From assembly GCF_002706375.1 (NCBI RefSeq), contig NZ_CP017706.1, positions 1,550,001 to 1,614,000 of the forward strand: DNA of 64,000 nucleotides. The letters run 5' to 3'. The notes under the pieces were generated by a model. It worked only from the letters and a program-made list of their open reading frames with translations, made no database searches and was not told where the DNA came from. This DNA comes from Lactobacillus amylovorus DSM 20531. Lineage in GTDB: Bacteria > Bacillota > Bacilli > Lactobacillales > Lactobacillaceae. This document shows positions 42,915 to 51,739 of this stretch, one piece after another (positions within the stretch are counted from its first letter, which is position 1; every line of letters starts with the position of its first letter). The translations under genes and the position numbers were made by a program.

Positions 42915-43076
42915 ACTGTTAGGTGAGGCTCCTACGTGAACACAAGCTATCGCCCGGAAACATCCAGAGATGCCAACGAGTAAAATAGTTCTTGTCGAGA
43001 TAAGGCGAGATCCAGATAGCTAGCCTGTGCTTACGTCACGTAGTGTCAAAACTGAACGACGAGGAAACATCGCTTA
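42915..43076 (+). ncRNA. M-box magnesium riboswitch (ykoK leader)
   Basis: The conserved core GTTAGGTGAGGCTCCTA is followed by ACACAAGCTATCGCCCGGAA and then CATCCAGAGATGCCAACGAG, all hallmark M-box segments in the right order and spacing. It is followed by a terminator and by mgtA. When Mg2+ is high the aptamer folds and transcription should end at 43079-43117. Confidence 0.95.
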
Positions 43077-43078
43077 GA

Positions 43079-43117
43079 TAAGGAGTTAATACTAATTGGT
43101 ATTAGCTCCTTTTTAGT
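43079..43117 (+). terminator. Regulated terminator of the M-box
   Basis: AAGGAGTTAATAC pairs with GTATTAGCTCCTT around six bases, followed by T. Its left arm adjoins the aptamer, as expected for a transcriptional switch. Confidence 0.92.
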
Positions 43118-43151
43118 TTGTTTGTATGTTTAATCAGAAAGTGAGATTAAC

Positions 43152-45839
43152 ATGGCAAAAAACAAGTTGCTGATGAATAAGAAGACAGCCGATACAGAGT
43201 TTGTTAAGCAGATCGCTAGGCAAACTCCCGAAGAAGCGTTAAAGACGCTACATAGTTCGCTAGACGGTCTGTCTTCGGCAGAAGCTAAAGAGCGTTTGGA
43301 GAAGAATGGTCTTAACGAAGTTGCGACCAAGAAGCACAACACGAAATTGCATTTCTTCATTGAATCATTCTTCACTCCTTTCACAATGGTCCTGTTGCTG
43401 CTAGCAACGGTGTCACTGTTTACCGACTACGTCTTCGTGCCGGCAGATCAAAAGGACCTGAGTACTGTGATAATTATGATTACGATGATCATCATTTCTG
43501 GATTAACATCCTTTATCCAGAATGTGAAAACTAATGACGCAGTTGAAGCCCTCTTAAACATGGTGTCTGTAACTACCAATATTCGTCGCAATCAAAAGGA
43601 CGAAGAAATTTCTACCAAGCAAGTAGTTGTCGGCGATATTATTAATATCCACGCTGGGGACATGGTGCCAGCAGATATTAGATTGCTCAAAACTAAAGAC
43701 TTGTTCTGTTCATCAAGTTCTTTGAACGGTGAATCAACGCCTGTGGAAAAGATTGCGACTAAGAGGCCCGATCAAAAAGACATGGATCAATATTTGGACT
43801 ATCCTGATGTAATCTATCAAGGAACAACTATTGTGTCAGGTTCAGGTGTTGGCGTTGTTTTGGCCACCGGTGAACAAACTGTCTTTGGTCGTTTGGCTAA
43901 GGATATTTCAAACAACGACGTTAAGGAAACTAACTTCGATGTTGGTATCAAGAACATTTCTAAATTATTGTTAACAATGACCGCGATCATTGCACCTTTA
44001 GTTTTGGTCATCAACGGTTTAACTAAAGGTAACTGGCTCAACGCCTTGTTGTTTGCCATCGCTACTGCCGTTGGTTTAACTCCAGAAATGTTGCCAGTTA
44101 TTGTTACTAGTAACTTGGTTAAGGGTTCGCTAGAAATGTCCAAGCACGGCACCATCGTTAAGAAGATGAACTCCATCCAAAACTTCGGTGCTGCCGACAT
44201 TCTTTGTACTGATAAAACCGGTACTTTGACCCAAAACAAGGTTGTATTGGAACGTCACTACAACTTGGATATGAAGGAAAATCCACAAGTTTTGCGGTTG
44301 GCTTATTTGAATTCGTACTTCCAAACGGGGATGCACGATTTGATGGACCAAGCCATTATCGATGCCGCTAGCGATGAGCTAGACGTTGAAGAAATTAAAC
44401 ATGACTACACTAAGGTCGATGAAATTCCATTCGACTTCAAGCGTCGTCGCATGAGTGTCGTGGTAAAACGCCACGGCGATGGTCGTATCCTGGTAACCAA
44501 GGGTGCTGCCGAAGAAATGCTTGCTTGCTGCAATCGTGTGCAAGTTGGCAATCACATTAGTGATTTAACTGATGAATATAAAGAAAAAGTTTTAAAGCAC
44601 ATTGAAGATTTGAACAAAGATGGTTTGAGAGTTGTTTTGCTTGCTTACCAAAACAATCCTGCTCAAGCCGGCGAATTCAATGTTAGCGATGAAAAGGATT
44701 TGATTCTAACCGGATTCTTGGCCTTCCTTGATCCACCTAAGGATGATGTTAAGGACGTGCTTAAGCAGCTCAAGCAAGACGGCATCACCGTTAAGATTTT
44801 GACTGGTGATAACGCCGCCGTAACTAAGAGCGTTGCTTCAAGAGTAGGCTTAAACACCGAGTATGTTTATAGTGAAAAAGACCTCGTTGGTAAGGGCGAC
44901 GAAGAGATTAAAAAGATGGTTGAAGAATGTAGCCTCTTTGTTAAGCTTTCACCAGAATACAAGGCCAAAATTATTCAAATTTTGAAAGAAAATGGCCACA
45001 CCGTTGCCTACATGGGTGATGGGATCAACGATACGCCAGCTATGAAGAAGGCCGACGTGGCAATCTCAGTTGATACTGCCGTTGATATTACTAAAAAGAG
45101 TGCCGACATTATCTTGCTCCACAAGAGTTTACGTACTTTGGAACATGGTGTAAGAATTGGGCGTCAGATCTTTGCCAACACGATGAAATATATCAAGATT
45201 ACCTTGTCATCTAACTTTGGTAATATTTTGTCAATCTTAGTGGCATCATCATTCTTGCCATTCTTGCCAATGCTGCCAATGCAGTTATTGATCTTGGATT
45301 TGATCTACGGAACCTCTTGTCTATCAATTCCATTCGATACTGTTGGTGAAAAATATTTGGAAGTACCACGTAAGTGGGAGACAAGAAAATTGCCTAAGTT
45401 CATGTTCTACTTTGGCCCAACTTCTTCAGTCTTCGATATTATTACGTTTGCCTTGCTTTACTTCTGGATTTGTCCAAGCGTTGTCGGAGCAAGTTACATG
45501 GCTGCTACTCCAAGTCAAAAGGCAGTCTTTATGGCAATCTTCTGGAGTGGTTGGTTCATCGAATCACTTTGGACACAAGAAATGGTTATTCAAGCATTGC
45601 GTGATCCAGCCGTTCCATTTATCCAACAACATTCTTCACCAGTTGTCATGCTCGCTACGATTGGTGCAGGCTTGATCGGTACCGCAATGCCTTACATCCC
45701 AAGCTGGGCCAAAGTAATGAAATTCGGTCCAATCCCAGAATTCTACGTTTTGGTAGTGTTAGTACTTTTGATTTTGTACATTGCACTTACTACTTTGGTA
45801 AAGCACTGGTACATGAAGAAAGAGGAGTTCTTAATTTAA
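43152..45839 (+). CDS. mgtA: Magnesium-importing P-type ATPase (type IIIB)
   Basis: 895 residues. Phosphorylated D354 in CTDKTGTLTQNK, GDN-containing VKILTGDNAAVTK, and the hinge GDGINDTPAMKKADVAISV (about 622). Ten membrane helices with the MgtA/MgtB-type C-terminal six. Imports Mg2+ at low external concentration. Controlled by the M-box directly upstream. RBS is weak (GTGAGATT). Confidence 0.95.
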   Translation: MAKNKLLMNKKTADTEFVKQIARQTPEEALKTLHSSLDGLSSAEAKERLEKNGLNEVATKKHNTKLHFFIESFFTPFTMVLLLLATVSLFTDYVFVPADQKDLSTVIIMITMIIISGLTSFIQNVKTNDAVEALLNMVSVTTNIRRNQKDEEISTKQVVVGDIINIHAGDMVPADIRLLKTKDLFCSSSSLNGESTPVEKIATKRPDQKDMDQYLDYPDVIYQGTTIVSGSGVGVVLATGEQTVFGRLAKDISNNDVKETNFDVGIKNISKLLLTMTAIIAPLVLVINGLTKGNWLNALLFAIATAVGLTPEMLPVIVTSNLVKGSLEMSKHGTIVKKMNSIQNFGAADILCTDKTGTLTQNKVVLERHYNLDMKENPQVLRLAYLNSYFQTGMHDLMDQAIIDAASDELDVEEIKHDYTKVDEIPFDFKRRRMSVVVKRHGDGRILVTKGAAEEMLACCNRVQVGNHISDLTDEYKEKVLKHIEDLNKDGLRVVLLAYQNNPAQAGEFNVSDEKDLILTGFLAFLDPPKDDVKDVLKQLKQDGITVKILTGDNAAVTKSVASRVGLNTEYVYSEKDLVGKGDEEIKKMVEECSLFVKLSPEYKAKIIQILKENGHTVAYMGDGINDTPAMKKADVAISVDTAVDITKKSADIILLHKSLRTLEHGVRIGRQIFANTMKYIKITLSSNFGNILSILVASSFLPFLPMLPMQLLILDLIYGTSCLSIPFDTVGEKYLEVPRKWETRKLPKFMFYFGPTSSVFDIITFALLYFWICPSVVGASYMAATPSQKAVFMAIFWSGWFIESLWTQEMVIQALRDPAVPFIQQHSSPVVMLATIGAGLIGTAMPYIPSWAKVMKFGPIPEFYVLVVLVLLILYIALTTLVKHWYMKKEEFLI

Positions 45840-45949
45840 GTGAAAAATTATAAAAAATACTTAATCGCATACTTTTGATCTGTGGAATTATTGGGTTTTG
45901 CTTCTTACTAAAATATAGTCGAAGAAAGCATAGGATTTCAATCCCGTGA
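45840..45949 (+). pseudogene. Possible small membrane peptide after mgtA, frameshifted
   Basis: GTG at the mgtA stop (after GAGGAG) begins VKNYKKYL; one base lost near 45863 would join it to a frame reading RILLICGIIGFCFLLKYSRRK and stopping at 45947. The sum is a 36-residue peptide with one membrane helix and a basic tail. Reading depends on the repaired base, so support is limited. Confidence 0.3.
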
Positions 45950-46024
45950 TGAATTTGGCTTTTTTAAAACTAGTGTTCTGCTTTTTCTTTTGATATAATT
46001 TTTATCAAAAGGAGGGGGGAACGA

Positions 46025-47195
46025 ATGTGCTAAAAGGATCAAGCTGCGCTTATATCCTAACCAAACTCAACAGGATCAGCTCTGGCAAATGTTTGGCAAT
46101 GATCGTTTTGTTTGGAATCAAATGCTGGCCATGATGAATGAACGCTATCAAAACAATAAGGATTTGCCTTTCTTATCTAAGTTTAAATTGGATTATCTGC
46201 TTAAACCGTTAAAGCAAGAATATCCTTTTCTGAAAAGCAGTGACTCTTCCAGTCTGCAGGTGGTTAATGCCTCCTTATATCAAGCTTGGAAGAACTTCTT
46301 TAATGATAAGACAGGCAAAGTTGGCAAGCCAAGATTTCATTCCCGCAAGTACTTAAAGAACTCTTATACTGGCAAGTCGCTTGTTCGAATAGCTAGCAGG
46401 AGGTATTTGAAGATGCCTAAATTGGGCTACATCAAGACAAGTAAAACAGATATTTTAAAAGATACTAAAATCAAGCGCTACACTGTTGTGCTTGAACCAA
46501 CTGGAAAATACTACTTAAGCTTACAAGTAGAAACCAATCCGGTTAAGCCTTTTAAACAAACCGGTAAAAAAGTTGGGATCGATGTTGGAGTGACTGATCT
46601 GGCTATTCTGTCCAATGGACTTAAATATCCTTCTTTTGATGGTTCTTATTATGAGAAGCAAGCTATTAGCTGGCAAAAGAAGTATTCACGCAGAAGACAT
46701 TCGGCTCAGTTGCTTTGTTTGCAGGATAAAAACAGGAAAGTATTAAATCCTAGAAGTTTGGGCAGCTTTTTAAACTGGCAAAAAGCTCAAAGGACTAAAG
46801 CAGTCTATCAAGCTAAAGTAGCTGCTCAGCGTAAAGACTATCTTGACAAGCTGACAACACACTTGGTTAAGCAATATGATGTAATTGTGATTTAAGATTT
46901 GAAAGTCAAGAATCTTCAAAAAAATCATCATTTAGCGAAGTCAATCGCTAATGCTTCCTGGAGCATGTTTAGACAAATGTTGAAATATAAGTGTCAATGG
47001 TACGGCAAGAAGCTAGTTGCTGTTGATCCAAAGAATACTTCAAGGATTTGTTCTAAATGCGGCTATAACAGCGGAGAAAAGCCATTGAACATTCGTGAGT
47101 GGAGCTGCTCTAAGTGTCAAACACATCACGATCGAGATATTAATGCGGCAATTAATATCTTGAATAAAAGCAAAGCCTGCATTGTAGAGCTTTAG
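46025..47195 (+). pseudogene. tnpB: TnpB RNA-guided nuclease, two lesions
   Basis: RuvC-I is in KKVGIDVGVTDLAIL, the zinc finger pairs are CSKCGYN and CSKCQTH, RuvC-III is in [11 protein letters not shown]. At 46893 the codon expected for the RuvC-II catalytic Glu (IVIEDLKV in relatives) is TAA. Near 46028 one extra base puts the ATG out of frame with KRIKLRLYPNQ. Either lesion alone would stop production of an active nuclease. Confidence 0.88.
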
Positions 47196-47352
47196 CTCGT
47201 ACAACACAGGACATCGAAAAGCTAAATAGTCAGGAACTGGCCATGGTAAACAGCTGAGTTCCGTGAGTTAGGCATGGCAACAGTACCAGTAAGATCCTAA
47301 ACACTACTTAGTGTTCCCAGAAACCCGGTACTTTAGTGCCGGTGTAGTTCAT
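47100..47352 (+). ncRNA. Candidate omega/reRNA region at the right end of the TnpB element
   Basis: The sequence from the 3' part of tnpB to the right-end hairpin is the position of the guide RNA scaffold in IS605 elements. Several paired segments are visible (for example AACACTA/TAGTGTT at 47300-47314). The guide would be the bases after about 47352. Confidence 0.45.
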
Positions 47353-47387
47353 CAGCGTTTCAAGATTTTTATATCAAATCATATCCG

Positions 47388-47600
47388 ATGGATTTTGCCA
47401 TCTTAGTAGCAGATATAGTTTTAATCTTAATGATCGCGATTTTGTCATATTTTCCACGTTTAAGAATATTGACGATTGTTTTAGCAATAATTTTAATTGT
47501 CCTGTTGCTAGTTAAATGGCAAGCAACTTATCCACCAGTTGCGATTATTTATAGCATTTATGCTTTAGTAGTTATTTGGTTTAACGTGCATTTTAAATAG
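47388..47600 (+). CDS. Small membrane protein, two helices
   Basis: 70 residues, almost all hydrophobic, with helices at about 4-36 and 48-66. No clear ribosome site precedes ATG 47388, and the IS605 end lies 36 bases upstream, so it may be a gene separated from its start region. Unknown function. Confidence 0.5.
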   Translation: MDFAILVADIVLILMIAILSYFPRLRILTIVLAIILIVLLLVKWQATYPPVAIIYSIYALVVIWFNVHFK

Positions 47601-47699
47601 AATGAAAAAGGCAAAAGTAAGAATTAATTTTTCCTTTGACAAGGATTAAAAAGACTCCTATATTTGAATTAATTTAGTTCGATATAAGGAGGAAAAACT

Positions 47700-48871
47700 A
47701 TGGTCGACTTAACAAAACACATGAAAAAAGGCTTAGTTGAACAAAAGCCAGGGCAGATTTTAGCCTTTGCGGCTTACACCAACAAAATTCCCGACATTAT
47801 CAAATTCACAATTGGTGAGCCTGACTTTAACACACCAGAGCATATTAAAAAAGCGGCCGAAGCCAGCATCGCTAACAACCACTCGCACTATGCGCCATCT
47901 AACGGGACTCCAGGTTTGCGCAAGGCGGCAGCCGATTTTTTAGCTGAAAAATATGGACAAAAATACGACTCAAGCGAAATTTTGATCACCAATGGGGTAA
48001 CGGAGTCGATCTACGACTTTTTGACTGCGGTGCTTAATCCAGGCGACGTTGTTTTGGTGCCAACACCAATTTTTCCGCTTTATATTGGGGATGCCCTATC
48101 CATGGGTGCAATGGTTGAACAAATCGGCACTTCTGACGATGACTTCAAATTAACGCCGGATAAATTGCAAGCAGCTTTAGACAAATACGGCGATCGAGTA
48201 AAGGCATTGGTGATGAACTATCCAACAAACCCAACGGGCGTTATGTACACGCAAGATGAGCTCGATGCATTAGCTGATGTGGTGCGTGACAAGCCAATCT
48301 TTGTTCTTGCCGATGAAATTTACAGCGAACTCAATTATGATCAGCCACATGCTTCGATGGAACAGACCTTGCATGATCAAGTCGTATTGATGAACGGTGT
48401 GTCCAAGGCATGGGCGATGACAGGTTACCGGATCGGTGTGGTGGCTGCACCTAAGCCGATTTTGGATCAATTGCCAAGATTCATCAAGCGATTACCACGA
48501 CGGAGCCAACGCCAATGCAGGATGCGGCTGAAGAGGCCCTGGCTAACGGCAAAGACGATGCTTTGCCAATGAAAAAAGAATTCCAGAAGCGTCGCGATGT
48601 GCTTTATGATGGTTTAACCAAATTGGGCTTTGAATGCGTCAAGCCAAAGGGTGCCTTCTACATTTTTGCTAAGATTCCGGCGGGGCTTGAACAAGATGAT
48701 ACCAAGTTCATCTATGATTTAGCTGAGAAAGGCCGCGTGGCTGGGGTTGCTGGTTCATTCTTTGCCAAGGGCGGCGAAGGCTATATTCGTTTATCTTACG
48801 CAACTTCGATGGACAATATTAAGGAAGGTTTGAAGCGACTGGAGCAGTACGTTAAGGAAAATAAGGCTTAA
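47700..48871 (+). pseudogene. PLP-dependent class I aminotransferase, frameshifted
   Basis: Fold-type I aminotransferase (aromatic or aspartate group) of about 390 residues. MNYPTNPTGV, ADEIYSEL and the PLP lysine in VSKAWAMTGYRIG are intact. After DQLP the frame runs out at 48572, while AEEALANGKDD to YVKENKA continues in another frame from 48515. Restoring one G at CAATTGCCAAG (about 48473) gives DQLAKIHQAITTTEPTP and a full protein. RBS AAGGAGGAAA. Confidence 0.9.
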
Positions 48872-48882
48872 TTAAACAATTT

Positions 48883-48910
48883 AGACCGAGTGATGAGCTC
48901 GGCCTTTTTT
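48883..48910 (+). terminator. Terminator of aminotransferase gene
   Basis: GACCGAG and CTCGGCC arms (one mismatch), followed by seven T. Confidence 0.85.
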
Positions 48911-49129
48911 TGTATTAAAAAACAGTTTTGTTATGAGTTGACATTCCTTTTATATGGCACTTTTTAATTGTTATAAATTTTATAGTAGAAAAATTGATAA
49001 ACACTTGAATTACTATAAATAACAAATATGATAAAGAATGAAGAAAAATAACGCAATTTATATAATAAAAAGAATAAGTTAATGCTTTGATAAGGGATTA
49101 AACATTAGGTTGTCTTCGGGGGACGCAAA

Positions 49130-49877
49130 ATGAGAAATATTCAACAACACTTTTCTATTCGTAAGTTAACTATTGGTGCTGCTAGTGTATTAATTGGATT
49201 AAGTTTTTTAGGCTTTGGTACACAAACTGTACATGCTGATGCCAATGATACTGCAGTGCAAGCTACTTCTGAAAAGGTTGATGCTTCTACTAGTGAAGCA
49301 AAGAATGATGTTAAGACAGAAGATGTAAAAGTTGAAACTCCTGTAACAGATGATAAAGCTGCTACTGATCCAACTACAAATGCAGATGTAAAGGAAGAAA
49401 AGACTACAGAGCCAGCTGACGAAACATCAGCTGCAGATAAGACTGAAGCTCCTACAGATGCTACCAAGCAAGCCGGCTAAGTCAACTGAACCAGCTAAGA
49501 AACACACAAATAAGCCGGTAGCTCCAAAGAAGGGAAAGGGTTACAATTACAATTCTTCAGTTCATGGCGAAACTATTAAAGGTAGAAACAAGGTTAACGG
49601 CACTACAAACAACGTAATGCCACATGCTGAAAATACTGCTCGCCCAAAGGGTGTAGCAGCTCCTGATGGTGAAACTTTACCAAATGGCTACACCATTAAC
49701 ACCAAGGGTCAAATCCTCAACGCTAAAGGTCAAGCAGTGGGTTACGTTGATAAGAATGGTCACATGTACTTGCCACAAACCAGTGAAAAGAGTACCGCTT
49801 CCTTAGCATGGCTCGGCCTCGGCATCGCGTCCCTCGCCGCAATCATCGGGTTAGCCGCAGATCGCAAAAGAAGATAA
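49130..49877 (+). pseudogene. YSIRK-type, LPXTG-anchored surface protein, frameshifted
   Basis: The first frame has a YSIRK-like signal (FSIRKLTIGAASVLIGL) and an acidic Thr/Glu/Ala-rich region, and stops at 49480. The second frame, from about 49458, holds a Lys/Pro-rich stretch and the sortase signal LPQTS with a hydrophobic segment and RKRR tail. Removing one C near 49469 (ACCAAGCAAGCC) joins them. The sum is about 248 residues. The repaired protein would be a small wall-anchored stalk protein. Confidence 0.85.
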
Positions 49878-49933
49878 CTTAACACATTCTTAACTATGAT
49901 TGTGAATAAAGTTCAAGTATAATATTACATATA

Positions 49934-50031
49934 GGGGGAACTAGGATGAGAATTTTTAATACTTTTTTTGGTATGAAAAAATTCTGCGAGCTAGTTCCGG
50001 AATAGACTAAATAAAGCTCCAGAGATATGCT
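49934..50031 (+). promoter_or_regulatory. Structured leader (attenuator or riboswitch candidate) of PTS EIIC gene, cut by IS4
   Basis: After TATAAT (49918-49923) comes GGAACTAG (49936-49943) pairing with CTAGTTCC (49991-49998), enclosing GAATTTTT/AAAAATTC and ATAC/GTAT. A terminator follows: AGCTCCAGAG (50015-50024) pairs with CTCTGGGGCT, now beyond the IS at 51699-51708, and then five T. Leader plus terminator before a transporter gene suggests attenuation. No riboswitch class was recognised. Confidence 0.5.
49946..50005 (+). CDS. 19-residue leader peptide candidate
   Basis: ATG after GGGGGAACTAGG begins MRIFNTFFGMKKF and ends VPE. It lies inside the structured leader described above, so it may be a regulatory upstream ORF or simply fortuitous. 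Confidence 0.35.
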   Translation: MRIFNTFFGMKKFCELVPE

Positions 50032-51690
50032 CAATGTCATTAAGTTAAGACATTGACTAATCTGATGACACTTTTTGAGACATTTATCGAATTATTTTAT
50101 TTGATAAATGTCTTTTTTTGATAGCACAAATAAGCCATCTTAAGATAGCCGTTTAAATTAGTTCAAGCTGCTAGACGATAAGGAAAGCCAACTACTAATT
50201 TAACTTTTAGATTTCGTTTATCTTTTCTTCCTGGTCGAATGGGCGTTAAATAAAATGCCACATCTAGCAGTAATTGTGTGAAGTTTTTATCTGAATTATC
50301 ACTTATACTAAAATATCGTCGCCAGATACAACAGGCCATTTTAAAATCTATTTGATATTGATATTTTCCCTGAGTATACGGTTTTGAGCTCGCAATTATT
50401 GATAAACTCACGGCATTATACATTGCAAAATGGGCGTATATTTCCATATAAACAAATTGATCTTTTTTAGAATGAAACTGTATGCCGCTTAAGTCATATT
50501 TAAGCTCCCTAAAAGAAGTTTCTATTCCCCAGCGAAGATGATAGATCTCTTTCATTCTAGCTAGAGGATATTCATTTCGATCTAAATTGGTGATGAGGAC
50601 TTCCCACTCATCGTCTGAACCTGGTGGATTGATTCTAAACTTACAAACTCTAAATCTAACATCACACATATCCTCAAAATCCCAGCGTTGATCTCTGGTA
50701 TTTTTAGAACGAACAGCTTTATAGTGATGCTTTTTGTGAAGAATCAGGTGAAGAAACTTTTCTGTATCTTTATGGGTGACATAATAATAATGTGACGAAG
50801 TTACTCTGCATGATAAGTCAATATCGTATTCATGATTCGACATAGCTACAATTTCTTTAAAAGCACCATCTCCGGATTTTGATCGCATAACATAGTGGCA
50901 ATGTTTTAATCGATTGCAATTTTCAATTAAATTAAAGCTAATGTAGCCACGATCCATCAGGACTAGAAAATCTTTTTCTTGCTGGGCTAATTTCTTTATC
51001 ATGGTTAAAGCTGCCTCACGTTCATCCATTTTTTGTCTAGGTTGGATAACCATGTCTAAATATAATTTATTCAAAACATCATAAAAAGCGTTTACATGTA
51101 TCTGGCAATATTTTCTACCATCTTTGCCTTGAAAAATATTCTTTGATTTTGGATTAAAAGGCTGATCAAAATCGGAACCATCAATCGCTACAACTAAGTA
51201 TTTGTCATCTAGTAATTGCGGTGCATTGTTTGCCTGACTAAGCTCAGCCATAATTTCTTTAAAGCATTCAGGCTTTAATTTAGCCTTTTGTTGTTCAAAA
51301 GCCGAAGCAGTCATTCTAGAATTTATGTCAGGAAAAGCATGAAAAATTTCCGAATTCAGGCTGCCAGCTCCCATGTTAAGAATTAACTTAATCAAATCAG
51401 TGGAATTGAGCTTACGACAGCGAGTAAAAGCTTGATCAGATACAGAGAAATCGTGAATGTTGTCAGCAATTTTATTGATAATACTATCCATCAGCTTTAA
51501 AATATTTGAGTGAAGGGATTTCATAAGAGGCACAGCTTTCTATGAAAGACCAGATAATATGACGAAAGTGAGCAGAAGGGCAAATAAACTCTGCTTACTT
51601 TTTATTTTAAAAAGAAAAAAGACCGAATCAAAATGATTCGATCTTTAAAAGCTGTCGATATAATGTCAATGTCTTAACTTAATGACATTG
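50032..51690 (-). mobile_element. IS4-family element, complete
   Basis: 1659 bases bounded by 24-base inverted repeats (CAATGTCATTAAGTTAAGAC, then ATTG) and a 10-bp target duplication GAGATATGCT (50022-50031, 51691-51700). It sits in the loop of the terminator described for the PTS leader. Related to the remnant at 22272. Confidence 0.95.
50163..51533 (-). CDS. IS4-family transposase
   Basis: 456 residues. Catalytic Asp in VVAIDGSDF, second Asp in LVLMDRGYIS, and the signature Y-(2)-R-(3)-E-(6)-K in YHLRWGIETSFRELK. Frame intact, start at 51533 or the Met at 51524. On its own strand the upstream region holds a hairpin AAGACCGAATC...GATTCGATCTT (about 51621-51645), which may limit read-through expression. 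Confidence 0.93.
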   Translation of the reverse strand: MPLMKSLHSNILKLMDSIINKIADNIHDFSVSDQAFTRCRKLNSTDLIKLILNMGAGSLNSEIFHAFPDINSRMTASAFEQQKAKLKPECFKEIMAELSQANNAPQLLDDKYLVVAIDGSDFDQPFNPKSKNIFQGKDGRKYCQIHVNAFYDVLNKLYLDMVIQPRQKMDEREAALTMIKKLAQQEKDFLVLMDRGYISFNLIENCNRLKHCHYVMRSKSGDGAFKEIVAMSNHEYDIDLSCRVTSSHYYYVTHKDTEKFLHLILHKKHHYKAVRSKNTRDQRWDFEDMCDVRFRVCKFRINPPGSDDEWEVLITNLDRNEYPLARMKEIYHLRWGIETSFRELKYDLSGIQFHSKKDQFVYMEIYAHFAMYNAVSLSIIASSKPYTQGKYQYQIDFKMACCIWRRYFSISDNSDKNFTQLLLDVAFYLTPIRPGRKDKRNLKVKLVVGFPYRLAA

Positions 51691-51739
51691 GAGATATGCT
51701 CTGGGGCTTTTTATTTTTAACGAAACGAGGAAAGGACCT

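Larger units (their letters stand above)
45950..47352 (+). mobile_element. IS605-type element carrying only a broken tnpB
   Basis: Contains a tnpB pseudogene and ends with a right-end hairpin (CCGGTAC/GTGCCGG, 47325-47342) followed by GTGTAGTTCAT. No Y1 transposase is present, so it depends on TnpA elsewhere. The left boundary is approximate. Confidence 0.75.

Noticed and set aside
49921-50005. Known riboswitch class (preQ1, SAM, T-box) in the PTS leader
   Set aside because: None of the conserved core sequences of these classes is present; kept only as an unassigned structured leader.
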